Shown piece by piece: positions 23,194 through 32,056 of a stretch of DNA of 64,000 bases; the stretch's first letter is position 1; each line of letters opens with the position of its first letter. The position numbers and the translations under genes are program-made. The notes beneath the pieces are model-generated. The model searched no databases. It was given only the letters and a program-made list of their open reading frames with translations, and was not told the origin of the DNA. Origin of the DNA: an uncultured Streptomyces sp. (GTDB taxonomy: Bacteria; Actinomycetota; Actinomycetes; Streptomycetales; Streptomycetaceae); contig NZ_CANLBS010000009.1 of assembly GCF_947488945.1 (NCBI RefSeq), forward strand, positions 124,001 to 188,000, given 5' to 3'.

Positions 23194-23361
23194 GTGCGGC
23201 ATACTGTGCGACGCACGTTGCGGGGAGTCGAACTGGAGCGCGTACGGGGGTCGGAAACCGTCTCCCGAGCCGTTCCGGCGCAGCTCCGTGAAGCGCGGGC
23301 GGCGCACCGGTCCACGACCGGAGAGGCCGTCCTGACCGCCTCCGGAGCTTCCGGTTCCTGA
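23194..23361 (+). CDS. Possible 55-aa small protein
   Basis: A GTG-initiated frame with an excellent Shine-Dalgarno (AAGGAG, 5-nt spacing) encodes VRHTVRRTLRGVELERVRGS and a further 35 residues ending SGASGS. The peptide is basic with no membrane segment or known motif. Third-position GC is about 73 percent by my count, lower than neighbours, which weakens the case. The rest of the 540-bp gap 23052-23591 shows no other gene on either strand. It may be an orphan small protein, or the good Shine-Dalgarno may be chance. Confidence 0.3.
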   Translation: MRHTVRRTLRGVELERVRGSETVSRAVPAQLREARAAHRSTTGEAVLTASGASGS

Positions 23362-23591
23362 ACCACTCGCATCCCAGGCAGCGTACCCGAGGGCGTCCGC
23401 GACTCCGTCCGGTGACGAAGACGGCGAAGCCCACGCCCACCCGCATCCGGCCCGGCTGCGGTGCGTCACCGCACGCCAGAGGGTCCGCGGCGGCCGCCGC
23501 GGCCGCCCGTCCCCGGACATCTGCCCGAAGAGGTACCGCTGCCGCCCGCCGCCCGGTCCGGGCGGCGGGCGGCGCCCTCACGCCGTCGCTG

Positions 23592-24113
23592 TCAGGCGTC
23601 CGGTTCGATGACGGTGAAGAAGGCGGCGAACGCGGCCACCGCGTCCTCCTCGGCGATCCGGCCGTCCCGGTCGGTGTCCAGCCCCCGCGCCGCCGCCCGC
23701 GCGGCGTCGTCGTCGGCGCCGAGCGCCCGCAGCGCCCGCGCCACTTCCTCGACCCCGGGCGTACCACCGCCCTCGCCGTCGGCCAGTTCGAGTGCCGCGC
23801 GGAGGAAGGGGCGGGCGATCTCGGCGAACCGCTCGGGGTTGTCGCGCAGCCGCTTCACGGCCCCGCCGGCGAACTCCTCCCGGCTGACGCGCTGGTCCCC
23901 GTCGACGTCCGCGATGCCCGCCATGCCCTGCCAGAAGGCCTCCGCCCCCGTGTAGAGCGCCTGCCCCTTGTCACAGCGGGCCGTGGTGGAGAACTCCGCG
24001 AGGAGCCGGGCGGCGGCGGCGTTGAAGTCGACCCGATCGATGAAACCGCTGCCGTCCTGGTCGAAGGCGGCGAAGCGGTGCGCGATCTTGCGCTCGTATT
24101 CTGCGCTGTCCAT
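23592..24113 (-). CDS. EF-hand calcium-binding protein (calerythrin-like)
   Basis: A 173-aa protein with at least three canonical EF-hand loops: DQDGSGFIDRVDF (about residue 19), DVDGDQRVSREEF (about 70) and DTDRDGRIAEEDA (about 145). The second predicted hand (around residues 100-125) is degenerate. This is the arrangement of calerythrin and the Streptomyces Cab proteins, cytosolic calcium buffers or sensors. The ATG at 24113 opens MDSAEYERKIAHRFAAFDQDG, matching the family N-terminus. It is on the minus strand downstream of the STAS antagonist, with 104 bp between them. A link between calcium and the sigma-factor block is only positional. Confidence 0.9.
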   Translation of the reverse strand: MDSAEYERKIAHRFAAFDQDGSGFIDRVDFNAAAARLLAEFSTTARCDKGQALYTGAEAFWQGMAGIADVDGDQRVSREEFAGGAVKRLRDNPERFAEIARPFLRAALELADGEGGGTPGVEEVARALRALGADDDAARAAARGLDTDRDGRIAEEDAVAAFAAFFTVIEPDA

Positions 24114-24217
24114 GCGGGGAGCGTACGACGCCCGGACGGGCCACGTGTCACCAACGCACTCCCACCGTGTGACGATCTCGTCCTGACCGGCGCGCCCGCG
24201 CCGGTCAGGACCGCCGG

Positions 24218-24592
24218 TCAGGCGGGAAGGGGCTGGGCCCGCTCGTCCACGGCCGCCTCGGCGTCGGCGAAGACCTCGAACAGTCGACGCACCCCGAGCG
24301 CCGCGAGCACCTTGTTGACGTGCGAACCGTCCTCGGCGCCGCGGGCCGGCAGGATCAGCCGGAGCCGTCCTCCGCAGGACTTCATGAGGCGGCGGGAGGC
24401 GATGAGCACGCCGACTCCGCTGGAGTCGCAGAAGAGGACCTCCGACAGGTCCAGCACGACCTGGTGCTGCCCCTCGGCCACCGCCCCGTGCACGGACTGG
24501 CGCACGACGGGTGAGGTCACCAGGTCGAGTTCGCCGCGTATCCGGAGCACGGTCCAGGAACCCTGCTCCGACTCGTCCACCTTCAGCGTCAC
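24218..24592 (-). CDS. STAS-domain anti-sigma factor antagonist
   Basis: A 124-aa protein of the SpoIIAA/RsbV type. The STAS core includes VLRIRGELDLVTSPVVRQSV and VVLDLSEVLFCDSSGVGVLI, where the serine of DSSG is the usual phosphorylation site. It should relieve an RsbW-like anti-sigma factor, and one such gene lies at 22557-23051. The start is set at GTG 24592, which has GAGAGG at a 9-nt spacing and gives a standard-length protein. An in-frame GTG at 24697 would add 35 low-complexity residues. It is divergent from the sigma-factor gene at 25058. Confidence 0.9.
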   Translation of the reverse strand: MTLKVDESEQGSWTVLRIRGELDLVTSPVVRQSVHGAVAEGQHQVVLDLSEVLFCDSSGVGVLIASRRLMKSCGGRLRLILPARGAEDGSHVNKVLAALGVRRLFEVFADAEAAVDERAQPLPA

Positions 24593-25057
24593 GCGACCGG
24601 GCCTCTCGTTCCGGGGGCTTCCGTCGAACCGGGGCCGACCGCCCGCCAGGGCCGTCGGCTCCGCACCGTGCCCGTCCGGGCCGCGATGCCGTGTCACCGC
24701 TCCGGCACCTCGTCGGCGCGCGGGCGGCCCGCCCGCGCCGAGCGGGTCCGACCCCTCGGCACGGAAACGAACGGCACGGATGCGGAAGTTTCCGTTCCTC
24801 CTTGCGGCTGCCCTGCCGCTCCCCCATGAAACACCCGACCACCCGTCGGCCGACAGGTGGGTTCATACAGAAATGATCAGTTCGGATCTGTTTACCCGGT
24901 CAACCGGGCGTGGGGGGCGACGTTCCCCTATCATCCGCGACGGCCCGGCGGGCGGAGTTGCCGCAAAGGTTCGTCATCGTCCGGGGCCCCCGACTACATT
25001 CGGGTGGCACGGGGACGGCGAGGACATACGGGGCACGGAGCACGGGCTGGGGGAAGC

Positions 25058-25651
25058 ATGGCGAAGGACACGCCGCCCCGCTGGGACCGCAGGATGCAGC
25101 AACGGCTGTCACGCGGTGAGGCGGCGGCGCTGGGCGAGCTGTACGACCGGTTCGCCTCGCTCGTCCACAGCCAGGCCCACCGGGTGCTGGACGACGAGGA
25201 CGCCGCGGACCTGGTGACCCGCGAGGTCTTCACCCACGTCTGGGAGCACCCGGAGACCTACGACCCCCGTCAGGGCTCGATGCGCTCCTGGGTGGCGCAC
25301 CTCGCGCTCCGGGGCGCGGTACGGCGGCTGCGGGCCGCCGAGGCCGACGCGTACGCCGACGAGCACGGCGAGGACGCCCCGCCCGACCCGGACGGGCTGG
25401 AGGAGCGGGTGCGCAGGGCGACCGCGGCGGCCCGCGCCGACTACATCGTGGCCGCCATGCCCGTGCCGCTGCGCAAGGCCCTGGAGCTCGCCTACGTGCA
25501 GCGCCGGGACTACCGCCAGACCGCCGCCGACCTCGAGGTCACCGAGGACGAGGCGCGCAGGCGGCTGCGGCTCGGTCTCCAACTGCTCTCCACGGCCAAC
25601 ACCCGTCCGATGGAGGGCTTCTCCACGGCGGGTTACGGGCGGACGCTGTGA
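25058..25651 (+). CDS. ECF-like RNA polymerase sigma factor
   Basis: A 197-aa sigma-70-family protein with region 2 (about 15-90, GELYDRFASLVHSQAHRVL, FTHVWEHPETYDP, SMRSWVAHLALRGAVRRLRA) and region 4 (about 130-185, MPVPLRKALELAYVQRRDYR, AADLEVTEDEARRRLRLGL). The ATG at 25058 follows GGGGGAAGC; the open frame upstream has no initiation signal. Its stop overlaps the GTG of the downstream zinc-finger protein (GTGA), the usual coupling of a sigma factor with its anti-sigma factor. The conserved pair sits beside the STAS antagonist. Signal and regulon are unknown. Confidence 0.92.
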   Translation: MAKDTPPRWDRRMQQRLSRGEAAALGELYDRFASLVHSQAHRVLDDEDAADLVTREVFTHVWEHPETYDPRQGSMRSWVAHLALRGAVRRLRAAEADAYADEHGEDAPPDPDGLEERVRRATAAARADYIVAAMPVPLRKALELAYVQRRDYRQTAADLEVTEDEARRRLRLGLQLLSTANTRPMEGFSTAGYGRTL

Positions 25652-27105
25652 CCGGAGGGGACGACGGCGGGAACGGCGGGGACGGCGAGGACGAGGTGCG
25701 GCACGTCAGGCACATACCCGGCCCGCGGACCCCGGCGGACGACCTCGACCTGGACGGGACGCCCCGGCCGGTGATCCGGTCGGACCTGGCCGACCTGACG
25801 GCGCTGCCGACCGCGCGGGACGCGGGCGACGAGGCCGCCACCGGGACCGAAGGGGCCGGTACCGGGCCGTGCGAGGACGGCGACACCGTCGCCGACACCC
25901 ACGCGGACGGGGACGCGGACGGGGCGGGATCCGCCCCCTCACGGGCGGAGGACGCACGGACGGCGAAGGGGCCGGCCAGGGTCCCCGCGCAGGGGGCCGG
26001 CCCGAAGCTGACCCACACCGTGCTCAAGTCGCTGCTGGGCGCCTGGGCCCTGTCGGCCTGCTCCGCCGAGGAGAGCGCGGCGGTGGAAGCCCATCTCGAC
26101 GGCTGCCACGGCTGCGCCGAGGAGGGCCGGCGGCTGCGGGACGCGGTGGGGCTGCTGCACACCGACCGGTCGCTGGATCTGGACCCGATGCTGCGCTCCC
26201 GCGTCATCGAGGGATGCCTGGAGCGCCGTCCGGCGCGCATCCCCGTACCGGAGTGGGCCGCCCCGTACGACGCGGAGACCGCCCGGCTGGACGCGCTGCT
26301 GCGGGACATCGGCCCGTCCGAGTGGCACGCCCCGGTGCGGCTGCGGTGGTTCCAGGACGAGCGCCAGGTCAGCCGCAAGACCACGGTCGCCGGGGTGATC
26401 AGCCACCTGATGGCCGTCGACGGGCTGGTCGCGGTGGCGCTGGACCTGGACGATCCGCTCGGCCCCGACGGACGGGAGCTGTCGCCGGTGGCGCGGACGG
26501 AGGCCCTCTGGTCGGCCGGCCGTCGCCCGCCGACCCGGGCGGTGCGCGAACCGTGGCGGGAGCAGAACCACGCGCTGATCCGCACCGTGTCGTTCGCCGG
26601 GCGGGGCGTGGAGAACCAGTCGGTCAGCTACGGCGACCTGGCTCTGCCGATGCGGGACTCGCTGCTGGACCGGGCCTTCGAGTGCTGGGTGCACGGCTGG
26701 GACATCGCGGAGGCGGTGGACTACCCGTACGCGCAGCCTTCGTCGGGGCACCTGCACCGGATGATCGACCTGGCGGTGCGGCAGGTGCCGGGCGCGCTGG
26801 CCAATCGCCGCCGGGCCGGACTGGCGTCACCGGCGAAGCAACTGGTCGCGGCGGGTTCACCGGGCCGCTCGCTCCATCTGGAGGTGGAGGGCTGGGGCGG
26901 CGGCGACTGGTACATCCCGCTGGACTCCCCCGCCGCCCTCGGCTCGCGGGACCACGTGGAGGCGCACATCGCGGTGGACGCCGCGGAGTTCTGCCAGTTG
27001 CTCGCCGGTCATGTGCCGCCCGCCGAGGCGGCGGCCGGGCACGTCGGCGAGCGCGAGGCCATCGCGGACGTGCTCTTCGCGCTCGCCTCGCTCAGCCGGA
27101 TGTGA
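25648..27105 (+). CDS. Anti-sigma-like zinc-finger protein fused to a maleylpyruvate-isomerase-like domain
   Basis: A 485-aa fusion. Residues 1-120 are acidic and disordered (GGDDGGNGGDGEDE). At about 125-170 a ZAS-type anti-sigma motif appears, H-x3-C-x2-C in VEAHLDGCHGCAEE after LLGAWALSACSAEE. The rest (about 185-485) is a mycothiol-dependent maleylpyruvate isomerase/DinB-like domain: MAVDGLVAVALDLDDPLGPD, MRDSLLDRAFECWVHGWDIA. No membrane segment is visible, so it is a soluble anti-sigma factor. GTG start overlaps the sigma-factor TGA. The C-terminal domain may sense thiols or metals; inference only. Confidence 0.9.
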   Translation: MTGGDDGGNGGDGEDEVRHVRHIPGPRTPADDLDLDGTPRPVIRSDLADLTALPTARDAGDEAATGTEGAGTGPCEDGDTVADTHADGDADGAGSAPSRAEDARTAKGPARVPAQGAGPKLTHTVLKSLLGAWALSACSAEESAAVEAHLDGCHGCAEEGRRLRDAVGLLHTDRSLDLDPMLRSRVIEGCLERRPARIPVPEWAAPYDAETARLDALLRDIGPSEWHAPVRLRWFQDERQVSRKTTVAGVISHLMAVDGLVAVALDLDDPLGPDGRELSPVARTEALWSAGRRPPTRAVREPWREQNHALIRTVSFAGRGVENQSVSYGDLALPMRDSLLDRAFECWVHGWDIAEAVDYPYAQPSSGHLHRMIDLAVRQVPGALANRRRAGLASPAKQLVAAGSPGRSLHLEVEGWGGGDWYIPLDSPAALGSRDHVEAHIAVDAAEFCQLLAGHVPPAEAAAGHVGEREAIADVLFALASLSRM

Positions 27106-27162
27106 GACGGGCCCGGACGCCTCCGCGTGCGACGGAGACGTCCGGGGGGCCGCGCGGTCGCG

Positions 27163-28062
27163 CTACGCGAAGACCACCGTGCGCCGGCCGTTGAGCAGGA
27201 TGCGGCGCTCCGCGTGCCACTTGACCGCACGGGCCAGCGCCCGGCACTCCACGTCCCGCCCGAGGGCGACCAGCTGGTCCGGGGTGACGCCGTGGCCGAC
27301 GCGCTCGACCTCCTGCTCGATGATCGGCCCCTCGTCGAGGTCGGCCGTCACGTAGTGGGCGGTCGCGCCGATCAGCTTCACGCCGCGGGCGTGCGCCTGG
27401 TGGTAGGGCTTCGCGCCCTTGAAACTCGGCAGGAACGAGTGGTGGATGTTGATGATCCGCCCGCTGAGCTGCTTGCACAGGTCGTCGGAGAGCACCTGCA
27501 TGTACCGCGCCAGCACGACGAGTTCGACGTCCTGCTCGCGGACGAGTCGCAGGAGTTCCGCCTCGGCCTCCGCCTTGGTGTCCCTGGTCACCGGGATGTG
27601 CCGGAAGGGCACGTCGTACGAGGCGACCAGTTCGGCGAAGTCCGTGTGGTTGGAGACGACCGCGGCGATCTCGACCGGCAGCGCCCCGATGCGGGAGCGG
27701 AACAGCAGGTCGTTGAGGCAGTGCCCGAACTTGCTGACCATGAGCACGACGCGCATCCGGTCGGCCGCGCCGTGGATCTGCCAGTCCATCCGGAACGAGT
27801 CCCCGACGGCGGCGAAGCTGGCCCGCAGCCGCTCGACCGTGATGTGCGCGGGGGCGGAGAAGTGGACCCGCATGAAGAACAGGCCGGTGTCCCGGTCGCC
27901 GAACTGCTGGCTGTCCTCGATGTTGCAGCCCGTCATGAAGAGATAGCTCGACACGGCGTGCACGATGCCCTGTTTGTCGGGGCAGGCCAGGATGAGGACG
28001 TACTGCTCGGAGTCGGCGTCCGGGGCGGTGGCGGCGGGGGAGGCGGGCTGCGGCGCGGTCAT
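27163..28062 (-). CDS. purU: Formyltetrahydrofolate deformylase
   Basis: A 299-aa enzyme that hydrolyses 10-formyl-THF to formate and THF, balancing one-carbon pools and supplying formate for purine synthesis. An N-terminal ACT domain (about 18-95, YVLILACPDKQGIVHAVSSY) is followed by the formyltransferase domain with NIHHSFLPSFKGAKPYHQA and DLDEGPIIEQEVERV, which hold the catalytic Asn/His/Asp set. The ATG at 28062 (MTAPQPASPA) is chosen; a GTG six codons upstream is possible. It converges on the zinc-finger protein gene with 57 bp between the stops. Same relative position as purU near SCO4402 in S. coelicolor (from memory). Very secure. Confidence 0.95.
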   Translation of the reverse strand: MTAPQPASPAATAPDADSEQYVLILACPDKQGIVHAVSSYLFMTGCNIEDSQQFGDRDTGLFFMRVHFSAPAHITVERLRASFAAVGDSFRMDWQIHGAADRMRVVLMVSKFGHCLNDLLFRSRIGALPVEIAAVVSNHTDFAELVASYDVPFRHIPVTRDTKAEAEAELLRLVREQDVELVVLARYMQVLSDDLCKQLSGRIINIHHSFLPSFKGAKPYHQAHARGVKLIGATAHYVTADLDEGPIIEQEVERVGHGVTPDQLVALGRDVECRALARAVKWHAERRILLNGRRTVVFA

Positions 28063-28182
28063 CCCCGTAGGGTGCCACACCGGCGCCTTGCGGAGCCGCT
28101 CCGGCGGGGGCGGCCGGAGCCACCCCGCGGCCCGGGACCGCCCGGCCGGGTCACCCGGACGGAAACCGCCCGGCCGACCGGT

Positions 28183-28680
28183 TCAGGCCGAACCGGTCAT
28201 GATCCGCAGGACGTCGAGCGAGCGCGGCGGGACGTCCGGGTCCTCGCCGTCGTTGGTGGCGAGCATCACATGGGCCTGGCGGGCCACATGGACGGCTTCC
28301 GGCCAGCTCTCGTGCGCCAGATAGGCCGAGACAGGTGCGTCCGCGCCGACCTGGTGCATGATCCGCAGCACCCGGAGGACCGCCGCGTCCACGGCGGCCG
28401 CCTCCGTGGCGTCGCGGAATATGGTGCCGACGTACTTCTCGGCGGACCAGTTGTCGAGCCAGGTGTCCTCGACCAGGCGGTACACGGCGTCGGTGACGTC
28501 GCCGTACCCCTCCCGGCCGGCGAGCCAGCACTCGTGGTGGAAGACGGGGTCGGAGAGCATGTGCAGCGCCGAGCGCACGTTGCTGCGCCAGCGCCACCAC
28601 GGCATGTCGTTGTGCGGCATGCCGCCCATGGTGGGGGAGCGACGGCCCCGACGGGAAGTGTTCTCCGAAGCTTGACTCAC
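28183..28680 (-). CDS. SCO4402-family conserved Streptomyces protein
   Basis: A 165-aa cytosolic protein with the highly conserved block MPHNDMPWWRWRSNVRSALH, then EGYGDVTDAVYRLVEDTWLD and PPRSLDVLRIMTGSA. It matches the SCO4402-type family I know from actinomycetes; no function is established. The GTG at 28680 lies 8 nt after TACGAT (28689-28694, a -10 match) and lacks a Shine-Dalgarno, so translation may be leaderless. An ATG at 28629 (MGGMPHND) is the alternative start and fits the family N-terminus as I remember it. It lies upstream of purU on the same strand, 120 bp away. Confidence 0.85.
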   Translation of the reverse strand: MSQASENTSRRGRRSPTMGGMPHNDMPWWRWRSNVRSALHMLSDPVFHHECWLAGREGYGDVTDAVYRLVEDTWLDNWSAEKYVGTIFRDATEAAAVDAAVLRVLRIMHQVGADAPVSAYLAHESWPEAVHVARQAHVMLATNDGEDPDVPPRSLDVLRIMTGSA

Positions 28681-28803
28681 GGTCGTCGATCGTACGTTCC
28701 CCCTGCGGGCACCCCCGCGCGCCCCCGCAATTCACCTGGATGTCACTGAGCGTCGACCCACGCACACAGCGCCGTTACCCGGCCGGCGGAAACGTTTACG
28801 CAC

Positions 28804-30090
28804 ATGACCGGACGGCGACGCCCCAGCACTCCCCGCACCCTCACGCTCTTCACGAGTACCGCCGTGGCCGGAGCCCTGCTGACCACCGGCTGCGGGGTGG
28901 TCCCCGGCGGTTCCGCGGACGCCGGAGCCCCCGTCACCGTGATGACGTGGGCGCCGCGCGGCGCCGCCGACGACGCGGACGCCCTGTCCAAGTCCGGCGT
29001 CACCGCGATGGCCTCCGCCTACGCCCGCTGGGTCGACTCCGAGGGCGGCATCGACGGGCGCGAACTCAAGGTCGTCACCTGCGACGAGAAGGACACCACG
29101 GTCGGCGCCGAGAAGTGCGCGCGGCAGGCGGTCGAGCAGGACGTGGCCGCGGTCGTCGGCTCGTACAGCCGGCACGGCCGCTCCTTCCTGGCCCCGCTGG
29201 AGGCCGCGGGCATCCCGTACATAGGCGGGTACGGGGCCTCCGACGAGGAGTTCAGCAGCTTCGTCTCCTTCCCCGTCAACGGCGGCCAGTCGTCGCTGCT
29301 CGCGGGCAACGGCAAGCAACTGGCGGCCGGCTGCCACCGGGTCGCCCTGGTGCGGCCCGACTCGATCGCCGGGGACGCGATGGCGCCGCTGCTGGACACC
29401 AGCCTCGCCGAGGCGCGGCGCGGCGCGGCCACCGACGTGGTGGCGCCCGAGTCAGCGACCTCGTACGACGAGCAGGCCCGGCAGGCGCTCGCGGCGGCGG
29501 ACGACGACGGGTGCGTGACGGCGGTCCTCGACGACCGCACGCAGACGTTCTTCGACTCCTTCCGCCGGCTGGAACCGGAGGACGGCGGCGTCAGGATCTC
29601 CTCGGTGCTCGGCAGCGTCGGGCAGCCGCTCATCGACAGCACCGGCGGCGCGAACAGCCCCTTCGAGGGGGCGTACGTCACCGGCTGGTACCCGGACTCC
29701 GGCGACGCGCGCTGGGACCCGATGCGCGAGGTGCTGCGCGCGCACGCCTTCGGGGACAACACCATCGACCCGGCGGACACCGGGGTGCAGACCGCCTGGA
29801 TCGCCTACACCGTGCTGGCGCAGGCCGTCCGGGCGCTGGACGGGGCGGACGCCACGGCCTCGCGCGTCATGGCGGTGCTGAACAGGGGCCTGTCGGTCGA
29901 CACCGGCGGCCTCACGCCCACGCTGCGCTGGCGCTACCAGGACATGCTCGGCTCGTCGGCCTACCCCCGGATCGTCAACGGCGAGGTGACGTTCCAAGTG
30001 GTGCGCGAGGGACGGCTCGTCGCGCAGAAGCAGGGGTTCGTGGACGTCACGGAGACGCTGTCGAACGCCCGGAGCGCGGCGGGCGGCTGA
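28804..30090 (+). CDS. Substrate-binding lipoprotein, branched-chain amino acid ABC type
   Basis: A 428-aa exported lipoprotein. The signal peptide ends in the lipobox LTTGC (Cys about 30), and the mature protein has the type-1 periplasmic fold of LivJ/receptor-family proteins: VDSEGGIDGRELKVVTCDEKD, VVGSYSRHGRSFLAPLEAAG, YIGGYGASDEEF, and the late AYVTGWYPDSG hinge region. No transporter permease or ATPase gene is adjacent, so it is an orphan receptor or works with a distant transporter. Start ATG at 28804 has a weak Shine-Dalgarno. A strong hairpin at 30112-30148 ends the transcript. Confidence 0.88.
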   Translation: MTGRRRPSTPRTLTLFTSTAVAGALLTTGCGVVPGGSADAGAPVTVMTWAPRGAADDADALSKSGVTAMASAYARWVDSEGGIDGRELKVVTCDEKDTTVGAEKCARQAVEQDVAAVVGSYSRHGRSFLAPLEAAGIPYIGGYGASDEEFSSFVSFPVNGGQSSLLAGNGKQLAAGCHRVALVRPDSIAGDAMAPLLDTSLAEARRGAATDVVAPESATSYDEQARQALAAADDDGCVTAVLDDRTQTFFDSFRRLEPEDGGVRISSVLGSVGQPLIDSTGGANSPFEGAYVTGWYPDSGDARWDPMREVLRAHAFGDNTIDPADTGVQTAWIAYTVLAQAVRALDGADATASRVMAVLNRGLSVDTGGLTPTLRWRYQDMLGSSAYPRIVNGEVTFQVVREGRLVAQKQGFVDVTETLSNARSAAGG

Positions 30091-30111
30091 TCCCGCCCGT
30101 ACGCCGCACGC

Positions 30112-30148
30112 CCGTCGCCCGGTCCTCCGTCAGGGGGCCGGGCGACGG
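30112..30148. terminator. Hairpin between convergent genes
   Basis: CCGTCGCCCGG (30112-30122) pairs with CCGGGCGACGG (30138-30148), 11 bp, between the lipoprotein stop (30090) and the stop of the Q/P-rich membrane protein (30170). Confidence 0.7.
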
Positions 30149-30169
30149 CCGTGCCGGGAGTTCCGGCCG

Positions 30170-31717
30170 TCAGAGCTGGGTCGACTGACGGCGGGTGAGG
30201 CCGTGACTGTCGGCGATCTTGTTCCAGAGGCCGGATGCCTGGTTCTTGGCCTTGCTGGCGACGCCGCTCTGCTCGGCCGCCTTGCTGGTCTCCTTGGTGT
30301 TGGCGGCATGACCGCCCTTGCAGACCTTCTTGCTGGTCTTGGCCTGGACCGCCCACGCGGCGTAGTGGTCGTCGGCCGAGGCGGACGCCTCCCAGGCACG
30401 GGTCAGCGACGAGGTGAGCGTCGCGTGGTCCGGCAGCTTGTCGACGGAGATCTCTCCCAGCCGGGTGACCAGGTCGCGGCGCTGCTGGGCGGCGCTCTTG
30501 AGGTCGGCGGCGGCTTGGTCGAGGTCCTTGCAGGCTTTGATCTTCTCGACCGCGCCGATCACCATCGAACGGCTGTCGTTGCTGTCGGCGAGCAGCGCGT
30601 CGAGCGCGACCGCCTGCGGCTTCGCCGGATCCTCGGCGGGCGTGCCGGAGGACTGCGGGGCGGACGAACTCTGCGACGCCACCGGCTGCTTGTCGTCGGG
30701 GTCGTCGTCGCCGCCGCTCATCAGCGCCCCCGCGCCGAGACCGACGACGGCGCAGCCGACGACGACGGCGGCGATCAGCGGGATGTGCGGCGACCGTCGG
30801 CGCCGGGGGGCCTCTTCGGGACCGTCGTCGGGGTAGCCGCCCTGGTAGCCCTGGGGCGCGGCGGCGTACGGCTGGGCGGCCTGCGGCGGCAACTGGCCGC
30901 CGGGGTAACCCTGCTGGGGCTGCTGCCGGCCGTACGGCTGCTGCGGCGCCTGCCTGCCGTACCCCGTCTGCTGCGGCGGCTGCTGGTGGGCCTGCCGCTG
31001 GTCGTACATCGGCATCTGCTGGGTGGCGCCGGACGGGGCCTCGTCGCGGAAGAGGTTGTCGAACTCGGCGGGCGGCTGCCGGTCCTCCGGGCCGCCCGGA
31101 CGTATCCCGTAGGGGCCGTCGCCGCCCGGCACCGGCGGGATGTACTGCGTCGCGTCCTCCTGGCCGGAGGAGCCGGGCTGCTGCCCCTGGGCGCCCCGGA
31201 CCGGGGGCATGCCGCCGGGGACGGGCGCGATGTACTGCGTCGCGTCCGCGTCGCCGCCGCCCTGTCCCAGCGGCGCGCCCGCCGGGGCCTCCGGCGGCAG
31301 CGGCTGGGCGTACGGGGCCGGCGGCTGCTGCTGGGCGGGCGGCAGCGGCTGTCCCTGCGGGGGGTACGGCTGCTGTCCGCCCTGCTGCTGCGCGCCCTGC
31401 CCGTAGGGGTCGGGCTGCTGCCGGCCGTACCCGGACTGCTGGGGCGCGCCCTGCCCGTACGGGTCGGGCTGCTGCTGTCCGTACGGGTCGTAGGCGCCCT
31501 GGTCGCCCGAGGGGCCGCCACCGCCCTGCTGGGGGGCGTCCGGGCCCCAGGGCTGCCCCCAGGGACTGCCGCCCGTCGGGGCCGCCTGTCCCGGTGGAGT
31601 GGGCCCGGACTGCCCCGGGTGCCAGGGGGCGCCGCCGTCAGAGGGCAGCACGACACCTTCATGGGCGGGCCGTACGGCAGGCAGCTGCCGATCGTCACCC
31701 TGTCCGTTCTGCGTCAC
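30170..31717 (-). CDS. Gln/Pro/Gly-rich membrane protein with DATQYI repeats
   Basis: A 515-aa single-pass protein. Residues 1-310 are low complexity (DPYGQ, QQP, PPQ), with two DATQYI-PVPGG motifs and a related ATQQMPM. A basic stop-transfer (RRRRSP) precedes one membrane helix (IPLIAAVVVGCAVVGLGAGA), then a ~165-residue extracytoplasmic domain, helical, with paired cysteines (IKACKDL, KKVCKGG). DATQYIPPV-type Thr motifs are common in Streptomyces membrane proteins and look like FHA or kinase target sites. The GTG at 31717 is chosen because AGGAG lies 5 nt upstream. Role unknown; signalling or envelope function is plausible. Confidence 0.8.
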   Translation of the reverse strand: MTQNGQGDDRQLPAVRPAHEGVVLPSDGGAPWHPGQSGPTPPGQAAPTGGSPWGQPWGPDAPQQGGGGPSGDQGAYDPYGQQQPDPYGQGAPQQSGYGRQQPDPYGQGAQQQGGQQPYPPQGQPLPPAQQQPPAPYAQPLPPEAPAGAPLGQGGGDADATQYIAPVPGGMPPVRGAQGQQPGSSGQEDATQYIPPVPGGDGPYGIRPGGPEDRQPPAEFDNLFRDEAPSGATQQMPMYDQRQAHQQPPQQTGYGRQAPQQPYGRQQPQQGYPGGQLPPQAAQPYAAAPQGYQGGYPDDGPEEAPRRRRSPHIPLIAAVVVGCAVVGLGAGALMSGGDDDPDDKQPVASQSSSAPQSSGTPAEDPAKPQAVALDALLADSNDSRSMVIGAVEKIKACKDLDQAAADLKSAAQQRRDLVTRLGEISVDKLPDHATLTSSLTRAWEASASADDHYAAWAVQAKTSKKVCKGGHAANTKETSKAAEQSGVASKAKNQASGLWNKIADSHGLTRRQSTQL

Positions 31718-32056
31718 CGGGACTCCTACGTGTGAACTATGGAATCGTCGGCCCACGCTATCGGGTGGTCCCCCGGCTCCGCCAAGCGCGTGGGCCCGCA
31801 CACCGCCCCTTCACACCGCCGGGTCCGCCCCGAAGTGCCGCCGGGCGCACCGGATCGCGGCCCCGGGCCGACGGGAACCCGCAGTTCGGGGAGGGCGCAC
31901 CGGGCTCGACCGGACACGGCCGGGGCACCTGGGACGGCACCGGGCGGGAGCCGGGCGCACGCGCACGCGAGGACCGGCGGCGGCTCCCCCGGACTCCCCG
32001 AAAGGCGTGGCACGGCGGCGGGGCGGGCCCGTCGCGGCCCGCCCTCCGGACGTGCG
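31718..32056. other. Intergenic region between two minus-strand genes
   Basis: No gene is visible. It holds the promoter region of the Q/P-rich protein (no clear -35/-10 found) and, at 32021-32044, the terminator of the TPR regulator. Confidence 0.5.
32021..32044 (-). terminator. 9-bp hairpin after the TPR regulator gene
   Basis: GGGCGGGCC (32021-32029) pairs with GGCCCGCCC (32036-32044) across CGTCGC, just after the TPR regulator stop on the minus strand. Confidence 0.6.
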
